NCBI GenBank assembly: GCA_900316385.1
Contig: ONCP01000007.1
Coordinates: 17,784 to 81,783, forward strand
Direction: 5' to 3'
From: an uncultured Eubacteriales bacterium
GTDB lineage: Bacteria > Bacillota > Clostridia > Oscillospirales > Acutalibacteraceae
Length of the DNA: 64,000 bases
Shown here: positions 20,573-30,589 of the stretch, piece by piece
How positions within the stretch are numbered: the stretch's first letter is position 1
Layout: each line of letters begins with the position of its first letter
Notes under the pieces: generated by a model
The model's database searches: none
What the model was told of the DNA's origin: nothing
The model's input: the letters and a program-made list of their open reading frames with translations, nothing else
Translations under genes and position numbers: made by a program

Positions 20573-21004
20573 ATGGCTATCAGACAGTTATCGATTTTTG
20601 TAGAAAACAGACCGGGCACGCTCGCCGACGTTACCGACGCTATCGCCGACGCTCAGATCGATATCAGAGCGATGAGTATGGCGGACACTCAGCAGTTCGG
20701 GCTTATCAGAATGATCGTTGACGACGTCGAGACCGCGAAACAGAAGCTCATCGACCGCAACCTTTTTGTCAAGATCACCGAGGTCGTGGGCGTAGCCGTA
20801 AGCGACGAGCCGGGCGGACTTGCGAGAGCGGTCAGGATCATCGCCGACGCGGGAATCAACGTTGATTACCTGTACGCGTTCATTTCCGTTTCAAAGAAAA
20901 ACGCCTACGTTGTTATCAGAGTTGACGACAACTCAGCCGCCGAGAAGCTTCTCGCGGAAAACGGCTTTACGCTTGTTACGGAAGCCGACATCAGTTCTCT
21001 GTAA
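20573..21004 (+). CDS. Tandem ACT-domain protein
   Basis: A 143-residue protein made of two ACT domains (about 1-68 and 70-143): SIFVENRPGTLADVTDAI and the second half EPGGLARAVRIIADAGINVDYLYAF. ACT domains bind amino acids. Genes of this kind commonly close ior-paaK operons, suggesting an aromatic amino acid sensor, but no catalytic domain is present. 12 nt after paaK, RBS GGAGG. Confidence 0.88.
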   Translation: MAIRQLSIFVENRPGTLADVTDAIADAQIDIRAMSMADTQQFGLIRMIVDDVETAKQKLIDRNLFVKITEVVGVAVSDEPGGLARAVRIIADAGINVDYLYAFISVSKKNAYVVIRVDDNSAAEKLLAENGFTLVTEADISSL

Positions 21005-21026
21005 AATATCTCAATAACACATAAAA

Positions 21027-21068
21027 CAGATAATGGTCGCTGTCTTTTTTGGCTGCGGCCGTTATCTG
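21027..21068 (+). repeat. 14-bp inverted repeat with a T-run in the loop, end of the ior operon
   Basis: CAGATAATGGTCGC (21027-21040) pairs with GCGGCCGTTATCTG (21055-21068) with two G-U pairs; the 14-nt loop contains TTTTTT. It probably ends the ior transcript but lacks the trailing T-run of a usual terminator. Confidence 0.5.
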
Positions 21069-21159
21069 CTTCAACGGCGAAAATGACCGCGTTTATCTGA
21101 ACCGCGGCGCTTTATATACATATTTTTATTTTTGTAAGTCAAAAAAAGTCAAATTTCAC

Positions 21160-21187
21160 TTGATTTTTCCGTAATATGCGCTATAAT
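21160..21187 (+). promoter_or_regulatory. Sigma-A promoter of groESL
   Basis: TTGATT (21160-21165), 16-bp spacer, TATAAT (21182-21187), directly followed by the CIRCE operator. Confidence 0.8.
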
Positions 21188-21191
21188 ATAA

Positions 21192-21218
21192 TTAGCACTC
21201 GGGATAAAAGAGTGCTAA
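21192..21218 (+). promoter_or_regulatory. CIRCE operator (HrcA binding site)
   Basis: Perfect TTAGCACTC (21192-21200), a 9-nt spacer, GAGTGCTAA (21210-21218). It covers the transcript start of groESL, so the operon should be repressed by HrcA and released on heat shock. hrcA is not in the window. Confidence 0.97.
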
Positions 21219-21251
21219 ACTTATGTTATCACTATTAAGGAGGAGTTATAT

Positions 21252-21536
21252 ATGACTATCAAACCCTTACTCGACAGAGTTGTTTTGAAGGTCGAGCAGG
21301 CAGAGGAGAAAACCGCGGGCGGTCTTATCCTCACATCTTCGGCTCAGGAGAAGCCCCAGTTCGCGACTGTTGTAGCGGTCGGTCCCGGCGGAGTTGTCGA
21401 CGGAGAGAAGGTAGAGATGTACTTAAGCGTGGGCGATAAGGTCATCGCTTCCAAGTACGCCGGCACAGATGTAAAAATCGACGGCGAGGAGTTCACCATC
21501 GTTCGTCAGTCCGACATTCTCGCGACGGTAGAATAA
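21252..21536 (+). CDS. groES: Co-chaperonin GroES
   Basis: A 94-residue GroES: IKPLLDRVVLKVEQAEEKTAGGLILTSSA with the mobile loop, then GDKVIASKYAGTDVKIDGEEF. It caps the GroEL ring. Strong RBS AAGGAGGAG upstream; CIRCE-controlled promoter. Confidence 0.98.
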   Translation: MTIKPLLDRVVLKVEQAEEKTAGGLILTSSAQEKPQFATVVAVGPGGVVDGEKVEMYLSVGDKVIASKYAGTDVKIDGEEFTIVRQSDILATVE

Positions 21537-21576
21537 TCAGCAGGGCTTTCCGATTTTCGGAAATATCAGCAACTAA

Positions 21577-23217
<1,641 letters not shown>

Positions 23218-23230
23218 TAAAAATAACAAA

Positions 23231-23263
23231 CAGCTCCGACCTCGGTCGGAGCTGATTTTTTTT
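23231..23263 (+). terminator. Rho-independent terminator of groESL
   Basis: CAGCTCCGAC (23231-23240), loop CTCG, GTCGGAGCTG (23245-23254), then A and eight T. Confidence 0.95.
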
Positions 23264-23291
23264 GCGTAGCGCTCAATGCGCCTGTGATATA

Positions 23292-24254
23292 TCAAAATTC
23301 AGTCTTTACGTCTCTCATAAAGAGCTTTGAGAGCTCGTCCTGTATCTCTTTTCCGTTGAAGAGCACGTTGTAAACGCCCGTCACGATAGGAACCTCAACG
23401 CCGTGATCGTCGGCGAGCTTCTTTAAAGCCTTGGAGGTCATAACGCCCTCGGCGAGCTTGTCAAATTTAACGCCCTTCGCGAGGTCCTCGCCGTATCTTC
23501 TGTTATGGCTCCAGGGGGAGAAGAGGGTAGCCTCGTAATCTCCGAGGTGGCAAAGTCCGTAGGCGCTGATCTCGTTGCCTCCGCAAGCCTTGATAAGCCT
23601 GCCGATCTCGCGTGTTCCTCTGGACATCAGCGCGCCCTTGAGGCTCGTCATATGCAGTCCGTCAAGGAAGCCCGCGGCGATACCGACAACGTTCTTGGCG
23701 GCGGCGCCGATCTCGGAGCCGATGAGGTCTGTGCCTATGTAGAAGCGGATAAGATCGGAGCTGAACTGCGCGACGAGCTTCTTTTTGACCTCCTCGTTTT
23801 TACTGTCGATGACCATACAGTTGGGGATACCCTTGACGTAATCCTGCGGATGGCCCGGTCCGACCCAGACGGCGATCGGGGTTTTGCTTTCGTCAACAAA
23901 TTCTCCGACTACCTCGCTGAGCCTTTTGCCCGTGTCAGCCTCGACGCCCTTCATACAGAGCACGATGATCTTTCCGTCAAGGTCAAACTCGGATATCTCC
24001 TTCATATACGAGCGCAGATGCTGGGAGGAGATCGAAATAACGATGACCTCGGCGCGGTTGACCGCGTATTCAAGGTCTGAGGTCACTTCAATGCTCTCGG
24101 GGAAGGTGAGGTAATCGTTCTTGTGCTTGTAATAAAGCGAGAGAAAATCGGGAGCGGTCTCTATACCTCTGGAAACCACCTCGTTGCCGATTTTGTCAAG
24201 ATACCACGCGATACAGCTGCCCCAGCGTCCCGTGCCTAATACCGATATTTTCAT
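23292..24254 (-). CDS. gpsA: NAD(P)-dependent glycerol-3-phosphate dehydrogenase
   Basis: A 320-residue GpsA: Rossmann motif VLGTGRWGSCIAWYL (the usual G-x-G-x-x-G is G-T-G-R-W-G), the substrate region GPGHP, catalytic lysine in GAAAKNVVGIAAG (about residue 190) and the conserved LGDYEATLFSPWSHNRRYG. It reduces dihydroxyacetone phosphate to sn-glycerol-3-phosphate for membrane lipids. Minus strand, just downstream of the probable 6S RNA; RBS AAGGACT. Confidence 0.93.
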   Translation of the reverse strand: MKISVLGTGRWGSCIAWYLDKIGNEVVSRGIETAPDFLSLYYKHKNDYLTFPESIEVTSDLEYAVNRAEVIVISISSQHLRSYMKEISEFDLDGKIIVLCMKGVEADTGKRLSEVVGEFVDESKTPIAVWVGPGHPQDYVKGIPNCMVIDSKNEEVKKKLVAQFSSDLIRFYIGTDLIGSEIGAAAKNVVGIAAGFLDGLHMTSLKGALMSRGTREIGRLIKACGGNEISAYGLCHLGDYEATLFSPWSHNRRYGEDLAKGVKFDKLAEGVMTSKALKKLADDHGVEVPIVTGVYNVLFNGKEIQDELSKLFMRDVKTEF

Positions 24255-24289
24255 AGTTATCAGTCCTTAACAAATTCATATAGATATAA

Positions 24290-24476
24290 ATATCCCGCCT
24301 GAGCGAAAGCGATACTGAATAACCTGCCTACTAAAGGACAGGTGGGCGCCGCCTTTTTACTTTAGTACTCCCAGCGTTCCCGAAAGGGAGAGGTCTGCAC
24401 ACCATAAAAAGAGAAAAGCTCCCGATTTAAGAGTTGTAGGGTTATTTTAATCGCATACACGCGTCAGGCAGGACAG
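24290..24476 (-). ncRNA. ssrS: Probable 6S RNA
   Basis: No ORF, about 187 nt. The ends pair: CCTGCCTGA (near 24472-24464 on the minus strand) with TCAGGCGGG (24302-24294). Moving inward, GCGAT pairs with ATCGC, then AATAACC with GGTTATT, directly continued by CTAC with GTAG. The result is one long rod broken by a large asymmetric bulge and capped by CTCCC-(loop)-GGGAG. This end-to-end rod of 180-190 nt with an open middle is the architecture of 6S RNA, which binds sigma-A RNA polymerase in stationary phase. Called from fold and size, not from a covariance search. It lies between the DUF1292 gene and gpsA, same strand. Confidence 0.65.
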
Positions 24477-24484
24477 TGTCAAAT

Positions 24485-24769
24485 TTAATAGAACATTTCG
24501 TCAAAACGCTCGTCAAAAAGCTTTGTCAGACGTCGTTTGAGCTCATAATCCTCAAGCTCGGCAAGTCTTGCTTCGCCGTCCTCCTCAAGCTCCTCAAGGA
24601 TGAGGTAATCGCCTCTGTCGTAAAGCATTTCCTCCTTGGTCTCAAAAACAGGGAGAAGTGCGAAATAGCGCGAGTCGTTTTCTTCGATAATGTCAAGTAT
24701 CTCAAAGCTTCGTTCCCGATCGTCCTCGTCAAGCAGGGTGATCAGATCGGGAGTATAGTCATCTTTCAT
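24485..24769 (-). CDS. DUF1292 domain protein
   Basis: A 94-residue acidic protein (start at ATG 24769; a TTG 12 nt upstream is less likely). DLITLLDEDDRERSFEILDIIE, YFALLPV and the acidic YLILEELEED stretch are the DUF1292/YrzB-type pattern. Such genes are widespread in Firmicutes, often in the yrrL-ruvX-alaS neighbourhood, and have no established biochemical role. It precedes the probable 6S RNA on the same strand. Confidence 0.75.
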   Translation of the reverse strand: MKDDYTPDLITLLDEDDRERSFEILDIIEENDSRYFALLPVFETKEEMLYDRGDYLILEELEEDGEARLAELEDYELKRRLTKLFDERFDEMFY

Positions 24770-24781
24770 AATCCCAACCAA

Positions 24782-24995
24782 CTTTCTAATATAATTTTAC
24801 AACAGGATCACATAAACGTCAAGAAAAAAATAAATTTATTTGTCTAAATTTTATAACAAATGTTACCTTGTGTATTTTCACTAATTTTTCGGCGAAAAAT
24901 AGGTGTTTGGCGCGGTTTTTCGGTGTCGAAAAAACACGTTTTTTGAAATTCTATGTAAATTTTGCATAAAATTATTATTTTTTTAAAAAAAACTG
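24782..24995. other. A+T-rich intergenic stretch between divergent genes
   Basis: No gene seen. Very A+T-rich; contains an inverted repeat TTTTTCG…CGAAAAA (about 24916-24935). It probably carries the promoter of the DUF1292 gene on the minus strand and ends at the plus-strand promoter 24996-25023. Confidence 0.5.
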
Positions 24996-25023
24996 TTGAC
25001 ATTTGATAATTTCGTGTTATAAT
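24996..25023 (+). promoter_or_regulatory. Strong sigma-A promoter of a short transcript
   Basis: TTGACA (24996-25001), 16-bp spacer, TATAAT (25018-25023). Predicted start near 25030. Confidence 0.8.
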
Positions 25024-25029
25024 ATAGTC

Positions 25030-25107
25030 AAGCTAAACGAAGAGAGAAAGTTTTGATTACTCCATAAAATTACCTAGAAAGCCGACGGTTTCCACCGTCG
25101 GTCTTTT
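25030..25107 (+). ncRNA. Candidate small RNA or attenuated leader (~78 nt)
   Basis: A consensus promoter and a complete terminator (CCGACGGT at 25082-25089, loop, ACCGTCGG at 25094-25101, then TCTTTT) bracket 50-odd nt without an ORF beyond four codons (TTG ATT ACT CCA TAA). A second promoter of its own lies further on for the sugar transferase gene, so the short transcript need not be a leader. It matches no RNA family I know. Confidence 0.5.
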
Positions 25108-25147
25108 CGTTATGATAATATTGTAATAAGAATTACGAAAAATTCTC

Positions 25148-25176
25148 TTGAAAAATTTAATAATTTGAGCTATAAT
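25148..25176 (+). promoter_or_regulatory. Sigma-A promoter of the sugar transferase gene
   Basis: TTGAAA (25148-25153), 17-bp spacer, TATAAT (25171-25176); the gene starts at 25233. Confidence 0.75.
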
Positions 25177-25232
25177 CTGTTAGAATATTTTTTAGATATA
25201 AAATGGAATAAATGTGTATTCCGGAGGATTAT

Positions 25233-25919
25233 ATGTTACTGCCTTTCGAGGAGCTCCCAAAGGAGTTCCAAAACGACGCTGTAAAAAAATACTATGATAT
25301 CTTAAAAAATAAAAAAAGCAGTCTTATCGCGAAAAGAGCCCTTGATATAATTGTATGCATTTTTCTTCTGATTTTTCTTATTTTGCCGATAATTATTCTG
25401 GCTCTGCTCGTCAAGTTCACCTCGCGCGGTCCGATTTTGTACAAGCAGGTGAGGGTGACTACCTACAACCGTGAGTTTTCGATCTACAAATTCCGCACGA
25501 TGGTGGTCGACGCGGACAAGATCGGCACGCTTGTCACCTCGGCAGGCGACCCGAGGATCACGGGGATCGGCAGATTCCTCAGAAAATACCGTCTTGACGA
25601 GATACCTCAGATTTTTAACGTGCTCAAGGGCGATATGAGCATTGTCGGAACACGTCCCGAGGTGCCGCGATATGTCAAGAATTATTCTCAGCAGATGTAC
25701 GCCACGCTCCTTATGCCCGCGGGCATTACAAGTCTTGCGAGTATCAAGTTCAAGAACGAGGACAGAATGCTTGAGCTGAGCAAAAACGTTGACGAAGATT
25801 ATGTGAGCATAATCCTGCCGAAAAAGATGCACTATAATCTGCTTTATATCAAGACCTTTAATTTCAGGACCGATTTGTATTTGATGTTCAAAACCATCAG
25901 CGAGGTTCTTTTCCACTGA
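25233..25919 (+). CDS. Undecaprenyl-phosphate sugar phosphotransferase (bacterial sugar transferase family)
   Basis: A 228-residue monotopic phosphoglycosyl transferase: one membrane segment (about 35-58), then the family core KFTSRGPILYKQVRV, the Y-K-F-R-T-M-V-V-D-A-D motif with the catalytic Asp of the DE-type dyad, LRKYRLDEIPQIFNVLKGDMSIVGTRPEVP. It transfers a sugar-1-phosphate to undecaprenyl phosphate, the first step of a surface polysaccharide repeat unit. Start at ATG 25233 with GGAGG 6 nt upstream. A two-gene cluster with the ligase/polymerase-like gene that follows; no glycosyltransferases are adjacent, which is unusual for a full capsule locus. Confidence 0.9.
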   Translation: MLLPFEELPKEFQNDAVKKYYDILKNKKSSLIAKRALDIIVCIFLLIFLILPIIILALLVKFTSRGPILYKQVRVTTYNREFSIYKFRTMVVDADKIGTLVTSAGDPRITGIGRFLRKYRLDEIPQIFNVLKGDMSIVGTRPEVPRYVKNYSQQMYATLLMPAGITSLASIKFKNEDRMLELSKNVDEDYVSIILPKKMHYNLLYIKTFNFRTDLYLMFKTISEVLFH

Positions 25920-25952
25920 TTCTTCAGATATATTTTTACAGGAGGTGAAAAA

Positions 25953-27377
25953 ATGGGTTTTAAAGCTAAGCTCCGCGATCCGTCGTATTTCAGGGTCTGC
26001 TATCTTATCGTCCTATTTTTCACCAACCTTTCTTTTATACAGATTCCTGCCTACATCCTTCTCGTCCCGATGTTTATCTGGGGCGTAAAGCTCGTTATTT
26101 TCAAGATTCGCAAGCAGGAATGCCTTGACCGAATGCGTTTCTCCTTTTGGCTTCTCGCCTTTATGGGGCTCAACGTCATCACGATGTTCATCAACCTGTC
26201 CTTCGGTATTTTTTATACCTTCCTTATGCTCCTTCACGCGAGCATATGCTTCTTCATCTTTTACGGAATACATACCGAGACCGACATCAACCCCAAGGCG
26301 GAGCTTTACAAGGTTTGCAAGTTTATAATCTACGCTACGACTGTCGCCGCCGCGATCGGCTTTACGCTGATGATGTTCAGGGTCAAGTTTGAGATCGGCT
26401 GGAAAAACATTTTCCTTATCAAGTTCATCATCTTTGAGAACCGTTTTACCGGCGTTTATATGAACCCGAATATGCTCGGCTTTATCTCCGTCGTGTCGAT
26501 CGTGTGCTGTCATATTATGAACAAGCACGATTTCCTCGTGCAGGCGAAAAGACCGCGTATCAGCAGGATATGGACGGCGCTGTGCCTGAGCGGAAATGTT
26601 TTCTCGCTTATGCTGTGCGATTCCAACGCCTCGTTCGTTCTCTTTGTATGCTATGTCATATTTACGATCGTGTTCTACTTCTTCTCAAAGCCCGCGAGGA
26701 TGGGGTGGAAGCAGATCATTCTCAAATCGATCGCGCTTATGCTCGCGGTCGTGTATATCGTCGGCGCGGCGTACCTGACAAGGCTCGTCACCCAGAAAAC
26801 CTTCTCGTCTCTGATTTCTCCGGGAGCGTCTACCTCCGAGGAAGCGATCGAAAACAAGGAGGAGATCACGTTTGAGCACGCGAACTCAAACCTTGACAGC
26901 GGCCGTATCAAGCTGATCAAGGAGAGCATAGGTCTGTTCAAGATCTCGCCCTTCTTCGGAATCGGCAGCGGCAACATCATTTATTTCAGTCAGAAGTATC
27001 TCAGCGGCGTGCTCGACTTCAACTATCACAACCACGATCTTCACAACGGCTACCTGACGCTGCTTGTCTCAACGGGAATAATGGGCTTTCTGTTGTTCGC
27101 GATATTCGGCTTCCGCTTCGGCAAGCATACGATATCTAACCTTTTCAAACGTCAGAAGGCGGATTCTCAGGATATTCTACCGTGCCTGTTCGCGTTCTGT
27201 TGCGGATATCTTGTGTATTCGCTGTTCGAAAAGGCTCTGTTGTTCGACATAAGCTTTATGGTTATGTGGTTCTGGTATATGATCGGAATGACGGGCGTAT
27301 ATCTCAACAAATATGAGCCGATGGAGAGCACCTACTACAATTCTTCACGTCACCGCATACCGAAGCATATGATTTAA
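25953..27377 (+). CDS. O-antigen ligase/polymerase-like membrane protein
   Basis: A 474-residue protein with about 10-12 transmembrane helices. The large extracytoplasmic loop (about 275-350), followed by PFFGIGSGNI and the H-N-x-x-L-x-x-G-like HNHDLHNGYLTLLVSTGI, is the Wzy_C/WaaL signature. It polymerises or ligates lipid-linked surface glycans. AGGAGGTG precedes the ATG. It follows the sugar transferase by 33 nt and probably shares its promoter. Confidence 0.85.
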   Translation: MGFKAKLRDPSYFRVCYLIVLFFTNLSFIQIPAYILLVPMFIWGVKLVIFKIRKQECLDRMRFSFWLLAFMGLNVITMFINLSFGIFYTFLMLLHASICFFIFYGIHTETDINPKAELYKVCKFIIYATTVAAAIGFTLMMFRVKFEIGWKNIFLIKFIIFENRFTGVYMNPNMLGFISVVSIVCCHIMNKHDFLVQAKRPRISRIWTALCLSGNVFSLMLCDSNASFVLFVCYVIFTIVFYFFSKPARMGWKQIILKSIALMLAVVYIVGAAYLTRLVTQKTFSSLISPGASTSEEAIENKEEITFEHANSNLDSGRIKLIKESIGLFKISPFFGIGSGNIIYFSQKYLSGVLDFNYHNHDLHNGYLTLLVSTGIMGFLLFAIFGFRFGKHTISNLFKRQKADSQDILPCLFAFCCGYLVYSLFEKALLFDISFMVMWFWYMIGMTGVYLNKYEPMESTYYNSSRHRIPKHMI

Positions 27378-27396
27378 TTATTCTAATTTGCGCTAT

Positions 27397-27452
27397 ATCA
27401 AATCCGATAGTGTTTCACGACTTTGTATTAGTTGAAAGTTATCGGATTTGAT
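27397..27452. repeat. 13-bp perfect inverted repeat with 30-nt spacer
   Basis: ATCAAATCCGATA (27397-27409) and TATCGGATTTGAT (27440-27452). Further partial pairing (TTTCA/TGAAA) lies inside the loop. No T-run follows, so it is not a classical terminator; it may end the preceding operon or be an operator or insertion relic. Confidence 0.6.
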
Positions 27453-27537
27453 AAAAGCAATGCTTTGAATGTACCATAGAGTGATCTGCGGTACATTATT
27501 TCTTTATTATCAACCATAATAAAACAGGGTGATAATT

Positions 27538-28005
27538 ATGAAATTATTTTTAAAACGTGATATTTCCTCTTTCGACAGCCTTTTTACCGTGCTTGACGAC
27601 AAATGCTCGGAAAAGTACTATGTCAGGCGCGTCAAAAATAACGTCGAGCTGCGCGACCTGCGCGACAAAACGCTGCTCAAGATCCGTTCTCTGCCTTTTC
27701 CCGCGCTGAGAGCTTATTCGATGAGCACCGCCAAGCGTTCCGCGAAGCTTATGATCAACCCAAAGTCGCGTTGTTATTATTACGGGCTTTCGTGGCATAT
27801 CAGAGGCGATATCCTCACCAAAAGCTTTGATATCATCGACGCGGACAATTCCCTTGTCGCCACTCACTGCAAGCGCTTTTGCGACTCGGGCGACGGCTTT
27901 GAGCTCAATATAGAGAACGAGGCGGCGGAGTTGTTCTGTATCGGTACCGCCGTCTGCGTCAATCTCGGCGTAACGGCCGACAAGCGAATATTGCAAACAG
28001 TCTGA
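27538..28005 (+). CDS. Possible LURP-one-related/tubby-like fold protein
   Basis: A 155-residue soluble protein starting MKLFLKRDISSFDSLFTV, with the pattern 'YYVRRVKNNVELRDLRDKTLLKIRSL' and a C-terminal GFELNIENEAAELFCIGTAVCVNLG. Alternating beta strands and a final hydrophobic helix resemble the LOR/YxjI (tubby C-terminal-like) family. The match is by pattern only. RBS GGGTGATAATT. It stands between the polysaccharide genes and an lrp-aminotransferase pair. Function unknown. Confidence 0.5.
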   Translation: MKLFLKRDISSFDSLFTVLDDKCSEKYYVRRVKNNVELRDLRDKTLLKIRSLPFPALRAYSMSTAKRSAKLMINPKSRCYYYGLSWHIRGDILTKSFDIIDADNSLVATHCKRFCDSGDGFELNIENEAAELFCIGTAVCVNLGVTADKRILQTV

Positions 28006-28022
28006 AAATACTGGAGGTCATT

Positions 28023-28502
28023 ATGGATAAATTACTTGAAATCTTAACCGAAAACAGCAGCTTTACCACCAAGGAGCTTGCCCTTATGCTCGGCGAGCCC
28101 GAGGATTACATCGCGGCTCAGATCAAGGAGTACGAGCAGACGGGCGTGATCAAGGGCTATCAGGCGATCGTCGATTTTGACAAGGTGCCCGATTCGGGCG
28201 TTACGGCGATCATCGAGCTCAAGGTCACTCCCAAGAAGGAGACAGGCTTTGACGAGATCGCCTCCAAGATAATGGCGTTCGAGGAGGTCTCCTCGATGTA
28301 CCTTATGGCAGGCTCGTTCGACTTCGCGTTGTTCGTTAACGGCAAGACCATGCAGGACGTCGCGTCCTTCGTCGCCAGAAAGATATCCTGCGTCGACGGC
28401 GTTATCGCCTCGGCCACTCACTTTATGCTCAAGACATATAAAATCGGCGGAGTTTCGCTTGTTGACGACGAATGCTCCGACGGAAGGGGTATGGTTCTGT
28501 GA
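28023..28502 (+). CDS. Lrp/AsnC family transcriptional regulator
   Basis: A 159-residue protein: N-terminal winged HTH (LLEILTENSSFTTKELALMLG, then EDYIAAQIKEYEQTGVIKGYQAIVD) and a C-terminal RAM/ACT-like ligand domain (AIIELKVTPKKETGFDEIA…YLMAGSFDFALFVNG). It overlaps the aminotransferase gene by 4 nt, so the pair is translationally coupled, and the regulator probably responds to the amino acid handled by that enzyme. Confidence 0.92.
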   Translation: MDKLLEILTENSSFTTKELALMLGEPEDYIAAQIKEYEQTGVIKGYQAIVDFDKVPDSGVTAIIELKVTPKKETGFDEIASKIMAFEEVSSMYLMAGSFDFALFVNGKTMQDVASFVARKISCVDGVIASATHFMLKTYKIGGVSLVDDECSDGRGMVL

Positions 28503-29680
28503 TAGATTATCAGAATTACATCAACGATAAAATAAAAAGCGTAAAGCCGTCGGGTATCAGAAAATTCTTTGATATCGCCGTCGAGATGGACAACGTTATC
28601 TCGCTTTCGATCGGCGAGCCCGACTTCCAGACTCCGTGGCATATACGCGAGGCGGGTATCAGCTCGCTTGAAAGAGGCAAGACATGGTATTCCCCGAACC
28701 GCGGCTTTATTGAGCTAAGACGCGAGATAGGTAATTATTATTTTCGCCGCTTCAATCTGAGCTACGACCCCGATACTCAGATACTTGTGACCGTCGGAGG
28801 CAGCGAGGGCATCGACCTTGTGTTCAGAACACTTGTCAACCGCGGCGACGAGGTACTGATCCCCGAACCGTCGTTCGTGTGTTACAATCCGCTCACGGTA
28901 ATGGCGGGCGGCGTTCCCGTTACGATCGAGACCAAGGCGGAGAACAACTTCCGTCTTATGCCCGAGGAGCTTGAGAACGCCATAACCGACAAGACCAAGC
29001 TGCTCGTTCTGCCTTTTCCGAACAATCCCACGGGCGCTATCATGGAGCGCTCCGACCTTGAAAAGATCGCCGAGATCATCAAAAAACACGACCTCATCGT
29101 GCTTTCCGACGAGATTTACGGCGAGCTTACATACGGCGGCAAAAAGCACGTTTCGATCGCCGAGATCGACGGAATGAAGGAACGCACCCTGATCGTCAGC
29201 GGCTTTTCGAAGGCTTACGCTATGACAGGCTGGAGGCTCGGATACATTCTCGGTCCCGCCGAGGTCGTCTCTCAGATCACAAAGCTTCATCAGTACGGAA
29301 TTATGTCCTCGCCGACGACCGCTCAGTACGCGGCGATCGAGGCGCTGAGAAACGGCGACGACGACGTTGCCGAAATGCGCAAGGACTATGACCTTCGAAG
29401 AAGGCTCATCGTAGGCAAGCTCAACGAGATCGGGCTTGACTGCTTTGAACCTCTCGGGGCTTTCTACACCTTCCCGTGCATAAAATCAACAGGTCTTTCA
29501 AGCGACGAGTTCGCCACAAGGCTCGTCAAGGAAAAGCGTATCGCCGTAGTTCCGGGCAACGCCTTCGGCGAGTCGGGCGAGGGCTATGTGCGTATTTCCT
29601 ATGCTCAGTCGCTGAAAAATATCAAAATCGCCCTGAAGCGGATCGAGGAATTTACAGAGGAGCTGAAAAATGAAGGTTAA
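28499..29680 (+). CDS. Pyridoxal-phosphate-dependent aminotransferase (class I/II)
   Basis: A 393-residue fold-type I aminotransferase: ISLSIGEPDFQTPWHI, PFPNNPTGAI, the aspartate/tyrosine pair in LSDEIYGELTY and the Schiff-base lysine in SGFSKAYAMTGWRLGY (about residue 239). Resembles aromatic/MalY-PatB-like or aspartate-type Iγ enzymes. GTG 28499 is the start (V-I-D-Y-Q; AAGGGG at 28484-28489 upstream, overlapping the lrp stop). It may feed aryl pyruvates to IorAB, but that is inference. Confidence 0.92.
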   Translation: MIDYQNYINDKIKSVKPSGIRKFFDIAVEMDNVISLSIGEPDFQTPWHIREAGISSLERGKTWYSPNRGFIELRREIGNYYFRRFNLSYDPDTQILVTVGGSEGIDLVFRTLVNRGDEVLIPEPSFVCYNPLTVMAGGVPVTIETKAENNFRLMPEELENAITDKTKLLVLPFPNNPTGAIMERSDLEKIAEIIKKHDLIVLSDEIYGELTYGGKKHVSIAEIDGMKERTLIVSGFSKAYAMTGWRLGYILGPAEVVSQITKLHQYGIMSSPTTAQYAAIEALRNGDDDVAEMRKDYDLRRRLIVGKLNEIGLDCFEPLGAFYTFPCIKSTGLSSDEFATRLVKEKRIAVVPGNAFGESGEGYVRISYAQSLKNIKIALKRIEEFTEELKNEG

Positions 29681-30545
29681 GGCTCAGGCTCCCGCCAAGA
29701 TCAATCTTTCTCTCGACGTTCTTCGCCGCCGACCCGACGGTTATCACGACGTCAGTATGGTTATGCAGGCGGTTAGCCTCTACGATTACGTCACCGTTGA
29801 GGATACCGACACTCGGGATATCGAGATCGTCTGCGACTACGAGGGCGTGCCCTGCAACGAGAAGAACATCGCTCATAAGGCGGCGAGAGAGTTTTTTAAA
29901 TATACGAAAACCGAGAACACGGGCGTAAAAATCACGATCGAAAAGAATATCCCCACTCAGGCGGGTCTCGCGGGAGGCTCCGCTGACGGCGCCGCCGTGA
30001 TATTCGCGCTAAACAAGCTGTTTTCCGCTCACCTCAAGGATAAGGAGATGTGCGAGATCGGCGAGAGGGTAGGAGCCGACGTTCCGTTCTGTATCGTCGG
30101 CGGCACCAAGTACGCCGTCGGGACAGGCACCGAGCTGAAAAAGTGCGCTTCAATGCCCGGGTGCGATATCGTCATCTGCAAGCCAGAGGTAAGCGTTTCC
30201 ACCGCTGAGGCTTACGCGAGGATCGATTCCGCAAATCTCAGTCATCCCGAATTTACCGCCGAAATGCTTAAGGCTGTATACGCGCGCGATCTGTGGATGA
30301 TCTCCGCCTGTCTGCTCAATGACTTTGATATCGCGCTCGATCTTGACGAGGTCAGGAACGTAAAACGCGTTATGCTCAAAAACAAGGCTCTGGGCGCGTG
30401 TATGACGGGTTCGGGCTCGGCTGTATTTTCTCTCTTTAAAAGTGAAAAAAAGGCTCAGGCGTGCGTAGAAGCCCTGAAAAAAGAATATAAGCACGTGTTC
30501 CTCTGCGAGCCGATAAAGGAAGGCTGCCGCGTTATTGAGGGCTGA
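29670..30545 (+). CDS. ispE: 4-diphosphocytidyl-2-C-methyl-D-erythritol kinase
   Basis: A 291-residue GHMP kinase: APAKINLSLDVLRRRPDGYHDV at the start, ATP loop PTQAGLAGGSADGAAVIFAL (about 92-111) and TGSGSAVFSLF near the C-terminus. It catalyses the ATP-dependent phosphorylation step of the MEP isoprenoid pathway. It overlaps the aminotransferase by 11 nt and is closed by a terminator. Confidence 0.95.
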   Translation: MKVKAQAPAKINLSLDVLRRRPDGYHDVSMVMQAVSLYDYVTVEDTDTRDIEIVCDYEGVPCNEKNIAHKAAREFFKYTKTENTGVKITIEKNIPTQAGLAGGSADGAAVIFALNKLFSAHLKDKEMCEIGERVGADVPFCIVGGTKYAVGTGTELKKCASMPGCDIVICKPEVSVSTAEAYARIDSANLSHPEFTAEMLKAVYARDLWMISACLLNDFDIALDLDEVRNVKRVMLKNKALGACMTGSGSAVFSLFKSEKKAQACVEALKKEYKHVFLCEPIKEGCRVIEG

Positions 30546-30589
30546 GGCTTCTTCATAATTTTATCGATAATTTGTTTAAGATATAAAAA

